64,000 bases of DNA from Tsuneonella suprasediminis (GTDB taxonomy: Bacteria; Pseudomonadota; Alphaproteobacteria; Sphingomonadales; Sphingomonadaceae). A program made the position numbers and the translations under genes. The stretch spans positions 1 through 64,000 of the forward strand of contig NZ_RAHJ01000018.1 of assembly GCF_003605755.1 (NCBI RefSeq), in the 5' to 3' direction. The notes below the pieces were generated by a model. That model had not been told where the DNA came from, did no database searches, and saw only the letters and a program-made list of their open reading frames with translations. Positions within the stretch are counted from its first letter, which is position 1; every line of letters starts with the position of its first letter. Positions 9,252 to 22,498 of the stretch are shown here, in pieces.

Positions 9252-9280
9252 GCCCTCCTGACGGTCCGTCCGGGTTCATT

Positions 9281-10615
9281 TCAAACCTTGCCTGGCCAGC
9301 CCACATGCAAGTCGTCAATAACGAAATGGTGCCGATGGCCGTCGCTTCCATGCTCTTGCAAATGCGGATGATCAGACGGCAGTTCGGGATGCGTATGGTA
9401 AAGCATGGAGGGGTCTTTGCGGGGCCAGAGCCACAGGGTAAGCCCGACGCCCAGAATGCCCAAGGCCGCTAGCACCAGAAAAGTCGGCGTCATGCCAAAG
9501 CGAGCGCCGATTTGACCTGCCATGGGATACGCGACGAGCCAGCACACATGGCTCAGCGCGAACTGGGCAGCGAACAGCGCCGGGCGGTCCTCATCCGCCG
9601 ACGAGCGTTTGAGTAATCTTCCGCTCGGCGTGACGCAAAGCGAATACCCGATACCCATCGCGAGCCAGCCGACCAGCAGAAACGGCCAGAGCGGTTGGGT
9701 GCCCAGCTGTCCGAACACCAGCCCTATCGCTGCCAGTGTGGCGACCAAGAGAGCCGCGCCGAAAATCATGACCGTACGGTCTTTCACCCCGGTCAGGATG
9801 CGGGGCAGAGCAAGCGCAGCCAGCATCGAGCCCGCTCCGTAAGCCGCCAAAGCCAGCGCGACGTCGCCTTCGCTGCGTCCCATGTTTTTCACGATGACAA
9901 CCGTGTTGACGATGACCATCGCGCTGCCAGCCGCCGCAGCAAGGGTGACGGCCAGCAAGCCGACAAGCCTGGGTGTCTTGAGATAGACCCGCATGCCGCG
10001 TGTGGTTTTGCGCCATACACCCTCCACCCGCTTTGCCAGCGATTTCCTGTGAGGTAGAGCGGCGCTCACCACAAGCATCGCCGAGACGACGAAGCCGATG
10101 GCGGTTCCCGCGAACAGCCAGTGGAAGCTTATGGTCACCAGTAGCGCGGCAGCCAGGACCGGACTGACCAGGCTTTCAAGATCGTAGGCCATTCGGGACA
10201 GGGAAAGAGCTTTCGTGTACTCTTCTTCGTCCGGCAGGATGTCGGGAATGGTGGCCTGGAAGGTCGGCGTGAAGACGGCCGATGCCGACTGCAGCACGAA
10301 AATGAGCAGATAGATTTGCCAGACCGCATCGACGAATGGGAGCAGTAGCGCAACGCCGGCGCGGATGATGTCCATTCCCACAAGCAGGCGTTTGCGGGGA
10401 AATTTGTCGGCATAGGCCCCGGCAAGGGGAGCGATACCGATATAGGCGACCATCTTGATGGCAAGTGCCGTACCCAAGACCGCGCCGGCGTCGGCACCGG
10501 CGAGATCATAGGCCAGCAAGCCGAGAGCGACCGTCGAGAGCCCCGTTCCGACAAGCGCGATGACCTGCGCAAAAAACAGGTGACGATATGTGCGATTGGT
10601 CAGAACGGAGAGCAT
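9281..10615 (-). CDS. MFS exporter, NreB-like, with His-rich tail
   Basis: A 444-aa major-facilitator protein with about 12 membrane segments (MFS_3/enterobactin-exporter-like), including the motif A-like loop GAYADKFPRKRLLVG after TM2. The C-terminal 40 residues are rich in His (YHTHPELPSDHPHL, then HGSDGHRHHF), as in the nickel exporter NreB, which points to Ni(II) or Co(II) export from the cytosol. It is the last gene of the minus-strand operon CzcC-CzcB-CzcA-HupE-anchor-MFS, 30 bp after the anchor gene. The substrate is inferred from the tail and neighbours. Confidence 0.78.
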   Translation of the reverse strand: MLSVLTNRTYRHLFFAQVIALVGTGLSTVALGLLAYDLAGADAGAVLGTALAIKMVAYIGIAPLAGAYADKFPRKRLLVGMDIIRAGVALLLPFVDAVWQIYLLIFVLQSASAVFTPTFQATIPDILPDEEEYTKALSLSRMAYDLESLVSPVLAAALLVTISFHWLFAGTAIGFVVSAMLVVSAALPHRKSLAKRVEGVWRKTTRGMRVYLKTPRLVGLLAVTLAAAAGSAMVIVNTVVIVKNMGRSEGDVALALAAYGAGSMLAALALPRILTGVKDRTVMIFGAALLVATLAAIGLVFGQLGTQPLWPFLLVGWLAMGIGYSLCVTPSGRLLKRSSADEDRPALFAAQFALSHVCWLVAYPMAGQIGARFGMTPTFLVLAALGILGVGLTLWLWPRKDPSMLYHTHPELPSDHPHLQEHGSDGHRHHFVIDDLHVGWPGKV

Positions 10616-10645
10616 GGCGATGTCTTCCTTTGGGCAGAGAGTGAT

Positions 10646-11248
10646 CTAGACTACACGCTTGATTTCGGAGTAGCTGCCGTCGGTCTTGAGGGTCACGGTT
10701 ACGGTTGCGCCAGAACGATTGCGCCAGAACCAGCCATGGCTCCCATCGAAGGCGGCGACGAGTGTGCCGGACTCACCCGTGGATTCGCGGCCTTTGTCGT
10801 ATCCGTGGTAAGAAATGCCCGGGGCATCGGCATGCGTATCGAAATTGACGTGGCCACCTTGCACCGACCATTCGTATTGAAGACTGGCCCCATCGGCCAT
10901 GACCGCCTTGACTTCCGCACCCTCACCAGGCGCGAGCGTCAATTCGGTGACATCGCGGCGCGTTGCCGCTTCGGAGCCGCTGCCGCTGTTACCGGCGAGC
11001 GTACGAACCTCCTCGATGGCTGTGTTCTGCTCGTCGGCAGCTGCTTCCGCAGCAAGTTGCTGTTTGATCTCGCCCATCTCGGAATATCCAAGAAGACGGC
11101 CCGCTCCGGTCGGATCGATCGCGTATTCCGCGGGTAGAACCACGGTGACCAGGAGGACGGTCGCGGTCACCAAGGCGAACGCGGTCGCCTTGACAAGCTG
11201 GCGGTTGGTGGGAAGGTCGCTGGTGGACGGGCGCTGTGAATTGAACAT
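10646..11248 (-). CDS. single-span membrane anchor protein of nickel/cobalt operon
   Basis: A 200-aa protein with one N-terminal membrane helix (about residues 20-42, ATAFALVTATVLLVTVVLP) and a periplasmic domain of beta character (LTLAPGEGAEVKAVM, YEWSVQGGHVNFDTHAD, GSHGWFWRNRSG). Proteins of this type are repeatedly found between HupE/UreJ and MFS genes in metal clusters and are annotated only as transmembrane anchor proteins. Several His and Asp residues in the exposed domain could bind metal. Its function is unknown; a role in presenting metal to the neighbouring transporters is inference. Confidence 0.7.
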   Translation of the reverse strand: MFNSQRPSTSDLPTNRQLVKATAFALVTATVLLVTVVLPAEYAIDPTGAGRLLGYSEMGEIKQQLAAEAAADEQNTAIEEVRTLAGNSGSGSEAATRRDVTELTLAPGEGAEVKAVMADGASLQYEWSVQGGHVNFDTHADAPGISYHGYDKGRESTGESGTLVAAFDGSHGWFWRNRSGATVTVTLKTDGSYSEIKRVV

Positions 11249-11273
11249 GTCTATTGCTCCTGGAAAAATGTGA

Positions 11274-11957
11274 TCAGGCTACGGCGAAGCCGACGAGTTG
11301 GTAGCCGACGAGCATGAAGCCCGCGGTCATGAGAAGAGTGTTGGCGGCGAAGGCGTGACGCATGAAGCTCTCGGTCCTGCGCCAAAAGCCCATCACGATC
11401 AGGATTGCGCCAAGGGCGAGCAATTGCCCGATTTCCACACCGACATTGAAGGCGAGAAGATTTGGGATGAGGCCGTCTTCGGCGATCTCGAATTCGATGA
11501 TCTTCGTGGCAAGGCCGAAGCCGTGAAAGAAGCCGAAAATGAGGGTTGCTGCCTTGGTACTTGGCTGGAATCCGAACCACCGCTGGAAGGCACCGAGATT
11601 GTCCAACGCCTTGTAGACGACCGACAGACCGATGATCGCATCGATGAGATAGGCGTTGGCGGTGATACCGGTCAGGACACCGAACAGCAGCGTGGTCGAA
11701 TGGCCGATCGCGAACAGCGTCACGTAGATTCCGACGTCCTTCAACCGGTAGAGAAAGAAGATGACGCCGAAAAGAAAGAGCAGGTGATCGTATCCGGTCA
11801 CCATGTGTTTTGCGCCGAGATAGATGAAGGGCAGGATCAGCGTTCCGCTGCTCTCCTGGATGTAGCCCTTGTCCCCCTCGGCGACATTGTGCGCCCACGC
11901 TTCGGCACCCGAGGCGAGGAAGATTAGCAGAACTGTAGCGAGCGCGAGAATGCGCAT
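11274..11957 (-). CDS. HupE/UreJ-family nickel/cobalt permease
   Basis: A secondary transporter family that moves Ni(II) or Co(II). The start at 11957 gives a clean signal-like N-terminus (MRILALATVLLIFLASGAEAWAHN); an upstream start at 11996 is possible but adds a polar stretch. Family signatures are GYDHLLFLFGVIFF, AIGHSTTLLFGV and FGFFHGFGLAT, with about six membrane spans and conserved His residues. It lies between CzcA and the anchor protein in the same operon. HupE proteins normally import metal; in an efflux operon it may act in periplasmic handling or export, which the sequence cannot settle. Confidence 0.8.
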   Translation of the reverse strand: MRILALATVLLIFLASGAEAWAHNVAEGDKGYIQESSGTLILPFIYLGAKHMVTGYDHLLFLFGVIFFLYRLKDVGIYVTLFAIGHSTTLLFGVLTGITANAYLIDAIIGLSVVYKALDNLGAFQRWFGFQPSTKAATLIFGFFHGFGLATKIIEFEIAEDGLIPNLLAFNVGVEIGQLLALGAILIVMGFWRRTESFMRHAFAANTLLMTAGFMLVGYQLVGFAVA

Positions 11958-12061
11958 GACTGCTGTATTGGATCGAGATTGCGTTATCGATATCATTTCG
12001 TTCTCCGGTCCCGGATGTCGGCCGCCCGCAGGATTGCACCCTGCGGACGACTGCTCCGGCT

Positions 12062-16478
<4,417 letters not shown>

Positions 16479-16480
16479 GA

Positions 16481-17704
16481 TCAATAACCCCCAACAAGTT
16501 CGATGAAGCGGCCAGTCAGTCGGTCGTAGTCGACCTTGGCCTGATGATATTCGGCGAGCGCATCGACGAAGCGGACTCTGGCTTCGTGCAATGCGGTCTG
16601 GGCAATGGAGACATCGAGAAAGGTGAACCCTCCGCGATTGTAGCCGGCACGGACCTCCCGCAGGGTCTGTTCGGCACCGGGCACCACCTGCTCCTGGATC
16701 GCCTCGGCCTCGTGGCGCGCCTCTTCGACGCGTTCGGCCGCCAGGGCGATCTGCCGGCGACGCTGGAACCGTTCGACCGCGAGGTCCGCCTCTACCTGCC
16801 GCTGCTCGGCCGCGGCGCGGTCGATGTTGGCCCGATTGAGCGCGCGGTTGGGCAAAGGCAGCGAGAAGCCCGCAATGACGGCGACGTCGCCATTGCCGAA
16901 CAACCTGGGTCCCGCGAAGACAGTTGGATCGGTGCGCGAATTGGCTTCCTGGAGGCGATAGTTCGCGTCCGCCCTCTCGCGCCGGGCCTGGAAGACGGCA
17001 AGATCGACTGGCGTAAGGTCGGCACTGATGGAGGCAATCTCTTCGGCTTCGAGGAAGCCCGAGGTCACGACCCCGATGCTGCCTGGATCCCCGCCGGTAA
17101 GGAGCGCCAGGCGCGCCAGAGCGGCTTCGAAGGCGTGTTCAGCCAGCCCAAGATCCACCCGGGCTTCGGCCAATTGCGTGCGGGCCCGCGTTCCGGCGAA
17201 GAGAGGGTCGCGCGCCTCATCGACCCTGCGCTGCACCTCATTGGCGAGGGTCTCGGCGATCTCGACCCTGCTCCTGGCAAGTTCGAGCGACAAGGCGGCG
17301 GCTTGCGCTTCGACGTACAACGCCTGGACTTCGCTCGCGAGATCGAGACGCCGCACGAGTGCCTCGGCCTCGGCAACGGCGATATCGCCTTGCGCGAGGC
17401 CCACGCGCGCCGCGCGCTTGCCGCCGCGCTCCAGTCGCTGGTTGTAGGTCCCGTCGATCTGCCATTGCGAGAAGCCCGGGGTGCCGATGTTCTCGACGGT
17501 CCCATCGATCGTGGGCGCGGGGTTGGTATCGGCAGCGTTTCGCGCTGCGTTGAGGCCGTCGAGGCGCGCGGCGGTCGCCTCGCCCTGCGGTGAATTGGCG
17601 ACCGCAGTTCGAACGGCCTCCTCGAGTGTGTACGTCTGGGCGGATGCCGAGGTCGCCCACACCAACGTGGCCGCCAAAAGGGCGGCACGCGTGGACACGT
17701 GCAT
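16481..17704 (-). CDS. czcC: RND outer-membrane channel, CzcC/TolC type (first triad)
   Basis: An outer-membrane efflux protein (407 aa) with a signal peptide (ALLAATLVWATSASAQ) and two repeated long-helix TolC domains, seen as Ala/Glu/Arg-rich coiled-coil stretches. It forms the exit duct for the CzcBA complex. It is the first large gene of the minus-strand operon, with the small secreted protein gene just upstream (62 bp). Its stop lies within a few bases of the CzcB start, indicating translational coupling. Confidence 0.88.
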   Translation of the reverse strand: MHVSTRAALLAATLVWATSASAQTYTLEEAVRTAVANSPQGEATAARLDGLNAARNAADTNPAPTIDGTVENIGTPGFSQWQIDGTYNQRLERGGKRAARVGLAQGDIAVAEAEALVRRLDLASEVQALYVEAQAAALSLELARSRVEIAETLANEVQRRVDEARDPLFAGTRARTQLAEARVDLGLAEHAFEAALARLALLTGGDPGSIGVVTSGFLEAEEIASISADLTPVDLAVFQARRERADANYRLQEANSRTDPTVFAGPRLFGNGDVAVIAGFSLPLPNRALNRANIDRAAAEQRQVEADLAVERFQRRRQIALAAERVEEARHEAEAIQEQVVPGAEQTLREVRAGYNRGGFTFLDVSIAQTALHEARVRFVDALAEYHQAKVDYDRLTGRFIELVGGY

Positions 17705-17766
17705 GATAGATTGCTCCTGATTGTCTGAACGGAAAGTGGCCCGGAATGCGGGCCGGATTCAGAAAA

Positions 17767-18120
17767 TCAGGCTGATGGGGGCTGTGTTAACGGAGCTGGC
17801 GAAAAGCCGATGAGAGGCGGTGTCTCGCCCGGCCGCAGAAGTGTTCGAGGCGCAGGGGCGTTGCCCGCGAACTCGGTCTGATCCGGCATCGCAATCGAGC
17901 TGTGCGAATGCGAAGCGGGGTGAGGCACGATATCTTCGGACGCGAGCGAATCGGCGTCTGTCTCGACCTCGATGACATCGGCGGAATTGTGCTCATGCGC
18001 ATGATGCGCGCTTGCCGCCTCATGTGCATGCGCCGCTTCCAGATGCGGAATCGATCCCGGAAGCCCGCCATGCGAGACCAGGAGCAATGCCAACAAAAAC
18101 AGGAAATGGAGCTGGCGCAT
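17767..18120 (-). CDS. small exported His-rich protein (CzcI-like position), 117 aa
   Basis: Start 18120 is chosen because it begins a good signal peptide (MRQLHFLFLLALLLVSHGG); the longer frame upstream is basic and overlaps non-coding sequence. The mature part holds His clusters (HLEAAHAHEAASAHHAHEHN, HPASHSHSS) suited to binding divalent metal, and a Pro-rich tail. It lies at the head of the CzcCBA operon, as CzcI/CnrY-class proteins do in Cupriavidus, but no clear homology could be claimed. A periplasmic metal buffer or sensor role is inference. Confidence 0.6.
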   Translation of the reverse strand: MRQLHFLFLLALLLVSHGGLPGSIPHLEAAHAHEAASAHHAHEHNSADVIEVETDADSLASEDIVPHPASHSHSSIAMPDQTEFAGNAPAPRTLLRPGETPPLIGFSPAPLTQPPSA

Positions 18121-18253
18121 CGGCGGGCGGTTAGCTGATCGCAAGCGAATGGGCAAGCCGCAGGGACCGGTTTTTGAGCGATTGCTTGCCGTGCGACCCC
18201 GTGTCCGACGAAGACCCAGCACGTGCAAGGTGATACGCAGCAAGGAGAGAGGA

Positions 18254-18313
18254 GAGGGAGCTTTGCTCTTCCTGAGCCGGGGCATGTCCGTCCCGGCGAT
18301 CAGGAGACCTCCC
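18254..18313 (+). promoter_or_regulatory. leader of ardC with shared hairpin/RBS signature
   Basis: GGGAG overlaps a small hairpin (GAGC-TTT-GCTC, 18258-18268), then CGATCAGGAGACCTCCC directly before the ATG. It matches the RBS blocks at 6291-6307 and 19898-19914. Confidence 0.5.
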
Positions 18314-19243
18314 ATGACCAAGTCCCGCCGCACTGCTTCGACATCGCCCGCTCAGCGCATCACTGCCGCAATCATCGAGAAGCTAGAGCAAGGCACAAAG
18401 CCCTGGGTCAAGCCGTGGCGCGGTGTGCCGGTCTCGCGGCCCTTGCGGAGCTGCGGGACGCCCTATCGCGGCATGAACACCTTCTGGCTGTGGATGGTGG
18501 CCGATGGCTGCGGTTACGCCTCGCCTTACTGGATGACTTATCGCCAATGTCAGGCGCTCGGCGGACAAGTCCGCAAGGGTGAGAAATCGACCATTGCGAT
18601 CTTCTACAAGAGCTACACCAAGGAGGTCGAGAACGCCGAAGGCGAAGCCGACACCGAGAACCGACGCGTACTCAAGGCCTATGCGGTGTTCAACGCGGAT
18701 CAGTGCGACGGCCTCCCCGAGTGCTATCATCCTAAGCCACTCATTGCCGCGCTTGAGCCCGAGGGACGCGAAGACCGGCTTGATGCCTTCTTTGCCCATA
18801 TCGGCGCAGACCTGCGCCATCATGGTGCCCAGGCTTATTACGAGCCGCTGCGCGACCGGGTCACCATGCCGCCAGCCGAGTTGTTCGAAGCCTACGACCA
18901 CTACTATGCGACGCTCGCACACGAGTTGTCGCACTGGACGGGTCATTCTTCGCGGCTCGACCGCGATCTCAAGAACCGCTTCGGCAGCGACGCCTATGCT
19001 GCCGAAGAACTGATCGCAGAACTGTCCTCAGCAATTCTTGGGGCCGAACTGGGTCTTCCAGTCACCCACCTCGACCATCACGCCAGCTACATCGCGTCCT
19101 GGCTCAAGATCCTCAAATCGGACGAGCGCGCGATCCTCACCGCCGCGGCCAAGGCCGAGGAAGCGGCCAGCCTGCTGCTCGGACTGGGCGGATACCAATC
19201 AAGCGAAGGCGAGACCGATGTCGATCTCGCTGATGCAGCCTGA
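18314..19243 (+). CDS. ardC: ArdC-like antirestriction protein / zincin
   Basis: A 309-aa plasmid protein that protects incoming single-stranded DNA from host restriction during transfer. The N-terminal ssDNA-binding domain (TAAIIEKLEQGTKPWVKPW, YRGMNTFWLW, GGQVRKGEKSTI) is followed by a metallopeptidase-like domain with the zinc motif HELSH (in TLAHELSHWTGH) and a downstream Glu (AYAAEELIAELSSA). The ATG at 18314 sits behind a strong AGGAG; the frame is open further upstream but that part is not coding. It begins the second backbone block after the metal operon and is followed by a hypothetical gene 12 bp later. Confidence 0.88.
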   Translation: MTKSRRTASTSPAQRITAAIIEKLEQGTKPWVKPWRGVPVSRPLRSCGTPYRGMNTFWLWMVADGCGYASPYWMTYRQCQALGGQVRKGEKSTIAIFYKSYTKEVENAEGEADTENRRVLKAYAVFNADQCDGLPECYHPKPLIAALEPEGREDRLDAFFAHIGADLRHHGAQAYYEPLRDRVTMPPAELFEAYDHYYATLAHELSHWTGHSSRLDRDLKNRFGSDAYAAEELIAELSSAILGAELGLPVTHLDHHASYIASWLKILKSDERAILTAAAKAEEAASLLLGLGGYQSSEGETDVDLADAA

Positions 19244-19254
19244 GGAGCAGTGAG

Positions 19255-19695
19255 ATGGGACGTTCCGTCAGCTATCCGACCGGCTCCGTGGTGGCCTTTC
19301 GCCTGCTTAATGATGGCGAAGAGGACGATGTAGACTGGGCCTACGAGTGCCTCGTCGACGAGGTCATCGATACCACGAAGGCGACCTTTCCTTCCTTTCA
19401 GCGCTTCGATGGATGGCGCGGCCGCGAGGACCGTATCCTCCTGCGCAACGCCTTCGCTGATTGCGGCATATCGACCTATTGCGGCCTTGCCGCGATCTGG
19501 CTCGTCGAGCGTGACGATCCCAGATACTGGGAGGCCGATTTCTACACACCGCGAACAGCACGGGCACGGCACTGGCTTGGCCAGGTCTCGGGTAGTTTCA
19601 TCGATCTGTTCGGTGAGTTGCGCCTGGTCGGGCGGTTCTCGAATGGCGAAGCGATCTTCGAGCGCTCCCGATCCGCTTGTGCCACCGGGTCCTGA
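19255..19695 (+). CDS. conserved-looking hypothetical plasmid protein
   Basis: A 146-aa acidic-then-mixed soluble protein with no signal peptide or membrane segment. Notable stretches are EDDVDWAYECLVDEV, a Cys pair region (FADCGISTYCGLAAIWLVERDDP) and an aromatic-rich middle. It is 12 bp after ArdC in the same direction, so it is probably cotranscribed, and likely belongs to the plasmid backbone. I do not recognise a family and assign no function. Confidence 0.6.
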   Translation: MGRSVSYPTGSVVAFRLLNDGEEDDVDWAYECLVDEVIDTTKATFPSFQRFDGWRGREDRILLRNAFADCGISTYCGLAAIWLVERDDPRYWEADFYTPRTARARHWLGQVSGSFIDLFGELRLVGRFSNGEAIFERSRSACATGS

Positions 19696-19717
19696 TCCAG
19701 CCTCATCCTTGTCCACC

Positions 19718-19914
19718 GGGAGAGGCCCTTGGGCCGGTCGGGGCGAGCCGCAACCTGCGGCCCGTCGGCCCGTGTTGCCCGCGCCAGCCTAGGGCCGCAG
19801 GTTTCCCGCTACGCGGTGCGTCACGCCCCTTTCCCCGGCCCTGATCGGGCTCCGGCGGACAGGGCCGAGGCGATGGTGCCTCCTCTCCTTGTCCCCGCGA
19901 TCAGGAGACACCCC
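19718..19914 (+). promoter_or_regulatory. long structured leader before DUF2493 gene
   Basis: Starts with GGGAG and a GGCCC-TT-GGGCC hairpin (19723-19734), contains a perfect 12-bp inverted repeat (AACCTGCGGCCC at 19752-19763, GGGCCGCAGGTT at 19792-19803), and ends with the shared RBS block CGATCAGGAGACACCCC. No ORF fits it. Confidence 0.5.
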
Positions 19915-20853
19915 ATGTACGACAGCTTCATCGACCAGTTGAACGGCCTTGACCTTTCAGGCCTCAGCATCAGGCCGGCCCCATTTAACGAAACCGATTT
20001 TCCCTGCGAGGACGCGATCGACCAGACGCTTGGCGCCGTATGGTCCGACCTTTTCGCGATGTTTTCCGACACAGCCCTGGAGGCCGATGCCGAGGATATT
20101 GCCTGGGGCATGGTCAATCTCTTTCACCGTGCAGCCAGCCGCAAGTCGGCTCAACTTGACCGGGCCAGCGACGAGATTCGGGTTCTCCTCGCATCGGCCG
20201 ATGGCTCCGAAGTGCATTCCAGCAATCTCGAAGAACAGGTCGAACGCGCGCAGGCCGCCGAAGCAAGCATGCTGGCCTTCGAACAGATGCGTGAAGCTGC
20301 TGCGGCACTATACCGCGACGAGACCGGTTCCTCGTGGAAGCCCGTTTCGGGCTCGCGGACCAGCCATTCGCGCAACCTCACTTCGGCCGTAATCGATGCC
20401 CGCGATTTCCTCCGCGCACGCGCCGAGAACCGGCGTCACGCTCTGATTCCGGAAGGAACTCCGGTCGTTTTCGCCGGTGGTCGCCAGAGCTTCGAGAGCG
20501 CCGAGGATGCGCGTGTCTATGCCGACACTATCTGGGCAACGCTGGACAAGGTTCGCGATGCTGTTCCTGATCTCTTCCTGGTCCATGGCGGCGACGGCAA
20601 GGGTGCCGATCGCCTCGCCGCGAGCTGGGCCGAGCGCCGCGAAGTGCAGCAGTTGACCTATTCGCTCGATCGTCGTCTTGGTGCCCGCGCCGGGTTCAAG
20701 CGCAACGAGCAGATGCTTTCGCTAAATCCGCGTTATGTCGTCGCCTTTCCGGGCAATGGCGTCACCGAACGACTGGTGATCGATGCCAAGACGCGCCGGA
20801 TCACCGTGGTCGATCGCAGGACCGTAACGTCCCGATCCAAGACTAAGGGATAA
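19915..20853 (+). CDS. DUF2493 (SLOG-fold) domain protein
   Basis: A 312-aa protein whose C-terminal third is the DUF2493/YspA-like Rossmann (SLOG) domain: TPVVFAGGRQSF, then FLVHGGDGKGADRLAASWA and RNEQMLSLNPRYVVAFPG, residues likely to bind a nucleotide-type ligand. The N-terminal part is helical and acidic (DAIDQTLGAVWSDLFAMFSD) and conserved in plasmid versions. The start at 19915 follows the AGGAG leader shared with ardC and the ParB-like gene. SLOG proteins are linked to nucleotide sensing and conflict systems; the specific role here is unknown. Confidence 0.8.
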   Translation: MYDSFIDQLNGLDLSGLSIRPAPFNETDFPCEDAIDQTLGAVWSDLFAMFSDTALEADAEDIAWGMVNLFHRAASRKSAQLDRASDEIRVLLASADGSEVHSSNLEEQVERAQAAEASMLAFEQMREAAAALYRDETGSSWKPVSGSRTSHSRNLTSAVIDARDFLRARAENRRHALIPEGTPVVFAGGRQSFESAEDARVYADTIWATLDKVRDAVPDLFLVHGGDGKGADRLAASWAERREVQQLTYSLDRRLGARAGFKRNEQMLSLNPRYVVAFPGNGVTERLVIDAKTRRITVVDRRTVTSRSKTKG

Positions 20854-20983
20854 TAGCCTGATGGTCGCCGCAGCGTTTCTACCATCGATTAGCTGCGGCG
20901 ATCATCACAGACAATCGTCGTCGATTGCCTTTTCGGTTGGAGAGGGGATTTCTTGGAAAGGCATCTCGGGGTATCAGCCTCGC

Positions 20984-21937
20984 ATGCATCACGCCGACTC
21001 CAATCCGCTCGCCCATGATCATAACTTCCTGAGCGCCTCGCACGACGCCCATGAGCGGCGCACGCGTTATGTCGTTGCCTTGACCGCCGCGATGATGGTG
21101 GTCGAAATCGTCGCTGGCCTGTGGACCGGATCGATGGCGCTTCTCGCCGATGGTATCCACATGGCGACCCATGCAGGTGCCTTGGGCGTCGCGGCCTTCG
21201 CCTACTGGTTTGCCAGGCGCCATGCGAACAACCCGCGTTTCACATTCGGTACCGGCAAGGTGGGCGACCTCGCCGGCTTCGCGAGCGCGCTTGTCCTCGC
21301 CATCTTCGCAATCGGGATCGCGGTTGAATCGGCTCAAAGGTTCGTCAGTCCGCTCACGATTGCCTATACCGAGGCGATCTGGATCGCCGTGCTCGGCCTC
21401 GTGGTGAACCTCGCGAGTGCCTGGCTGCTTGGTGCCGACCATCACCATGGGCATGATCACGACCATCATCATCACCACGACCATGCGCATGCCGATAACA
21501 ATCTGCGCTCCGCCTATTTCCACGTGCTTGCCGATGCCCTGACCTCGGTCCTGGCTATCGTGGCCCTTCTCGCCGGCATGTACCTCGGCTGGGCATGGAT
21601 GGACGCGGCAATGGGGCTGGTGGGTGCATTCGTGATAGGGCGCTGGTCATGGTCACTGCTGCGCGATACCGCTGCCGTGCTTGTCGACGCCGAAGCGGCC
21701 TCTCAACGGTACACAGAGGTGCGCGAGGCGCTCGAGGACCGGGACGCCGCGATCGGCGATCTGCACATCTGGCGGATCGGTCCCGGCAAGTATGCAGTCA
21801 TCGCCTCGCTCATCGCCGATGATCCGCTCGCGCCCGACCATTATGCCAGCCGACTTTCAGAGCATGCAGAATATGTGCACGTCACGATCGAAATTCATCG
21901 CTGCGAGCATCCGCATCCCCAGCTTCACGCGGCCTGA
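20984..21937 (+). CDS. dmeF: CDF-family cobalt/nickel exporter, DmeF-like
   Basis: A cation diffusion facilitator of 317 aa that exchanges cytosolic divalent metal (Co, Ni, Zn) for protons. The start at 20984 (MHHADSNPLAHDHNFL) gives the His-containing N-terminus usual for DmeF; the frame upstream is not convincing. It has six membrane spans, the metal-site motifs LLADGIHMATHAG (TM2) and HVLADALTSVLA (TM5), and a cytosolic loop very rich in His and Asp between TM4 and TM5 (about 145-170). The C-terminal domain closes with VHVTIEIHRCEH. It leads the second metal cluster; no regulator is adjacent. Confidence 0.87.
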   Translation: MHHADSNPLAHDHNFLSASHDAHERRTRYVVALTAAMMVVEIVAGLWTGSMALLADGIHMATHAGALGVAAFAYWFARRHANNPRFTFGTGKVGDLAGFASALVLAIFAIGIAVESAQRFVSPLTIAYTEAIWIAVLGLVVNLASAWLLGADHHHGHDHDHHHHHDHAHADNNLRSAYFHVLADALTSVLAIVALLAGMYLGWAWMDAAMGLVGAFVIGRWSWSLLRDTAAVLVDAEAASQRYTEVREALEDRDAAIGDLHIWRIGPGKYAVIASLIADDPLAPDHYASRLSEHAEYVHVTIEIHRCEHPHPQLHAA

Positions 21938-21960
21938 TCTCGCCGTTCTTAAAGACCGAA

Positions 21961-21986
21961 ACAGTATTCGAGGAATGTTATACTGT
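21961..21986. promoter_or_regulatory. operator-like inverted repeat
   Basis: ACAGTAT-N12-ATACTGT, a perfect 7-bp inverted repeat whose right arm overlaps a possible -10 (TATACT). It lies 75 bp before the second RND operon and could bind a metalloregulator; none is encoded next to it. Confidence 0.4.
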
Positions 21987-22060
21987 AGCAAAAGACTTAT
22001 ACTTCATCGTGTTACGGAACTTGCAATCTTGATGCGGTTTGCTAGGAGCCGTTGGAATCC

Positions 22061-22435
22061 ATGACCACAAGCTATCGTCGCCTTGTCCTGCACCCTCTCG
22101 TCGTCCTGCTCATGCTGGTCGCGATGGTGTTCGTTACGGCGGCGGATGCTGCTGCTTGCGGCGCCGAAGTGGCGCCCGGAAGCACGCCCGTTCTGGCTTC
22201 GCTCGATAGCGCGTCTGCGTCATCCGCAGCCGCCGACGAAGTTCCGGGTGATCCGGACGCGCCGGCCGAGCAACACGGCGTGTGTGGACATGGCCATTGT
22301 CATCACGGGGCGAGCTTTGCCGGCACCGTGCAGAAGGATTCGGTCCCTCATTTGGTGGTGGTTCCCGATGCGCCTCCCGCCGAAGCGCTCGCTTCCGACA
22401 TTACCGACCGACTGAAACGCCCCCCTCGCGCCTAA
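22061..22435 (+). CDS. small exported protein, CzcI-like, 124 aa
   Basis: Signal peptide (LVLHPLVVLLMLVAMVFVTAADAAA), then an acidic, Ala/Ser/Pro-rich mature region with a compact metal-binding-like cluster HGVCGHGHCHHG near the middle, two Cys among five His. It is placed directly before czcC of the second RND triad, the position CzcI occupies in Cupriavidus, and shares that family's general character rather than clear identity. It probably binds metal in the periplasm. The start at 22061 is preferred over a TTG nine bases upstream. Confidence 0.62.
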   Translation: MTTSYRRLVLHPLVVLLMLVAMVFVTAADAAACGAEVAPGSTPVLASLDSASASSAAADEVPGDPDAPAEQHGVCGHGHCHHGASFAGTVQKDSVPHLVVVPDAPPAEALASDITDRLKRPPRA

Positions 22436-22498
22436 CGACCGTCACCGCGCTGCATGCCGCAGCGCAGTTCGGATCGTCAGCAGAGGAATTTTCGAAAA

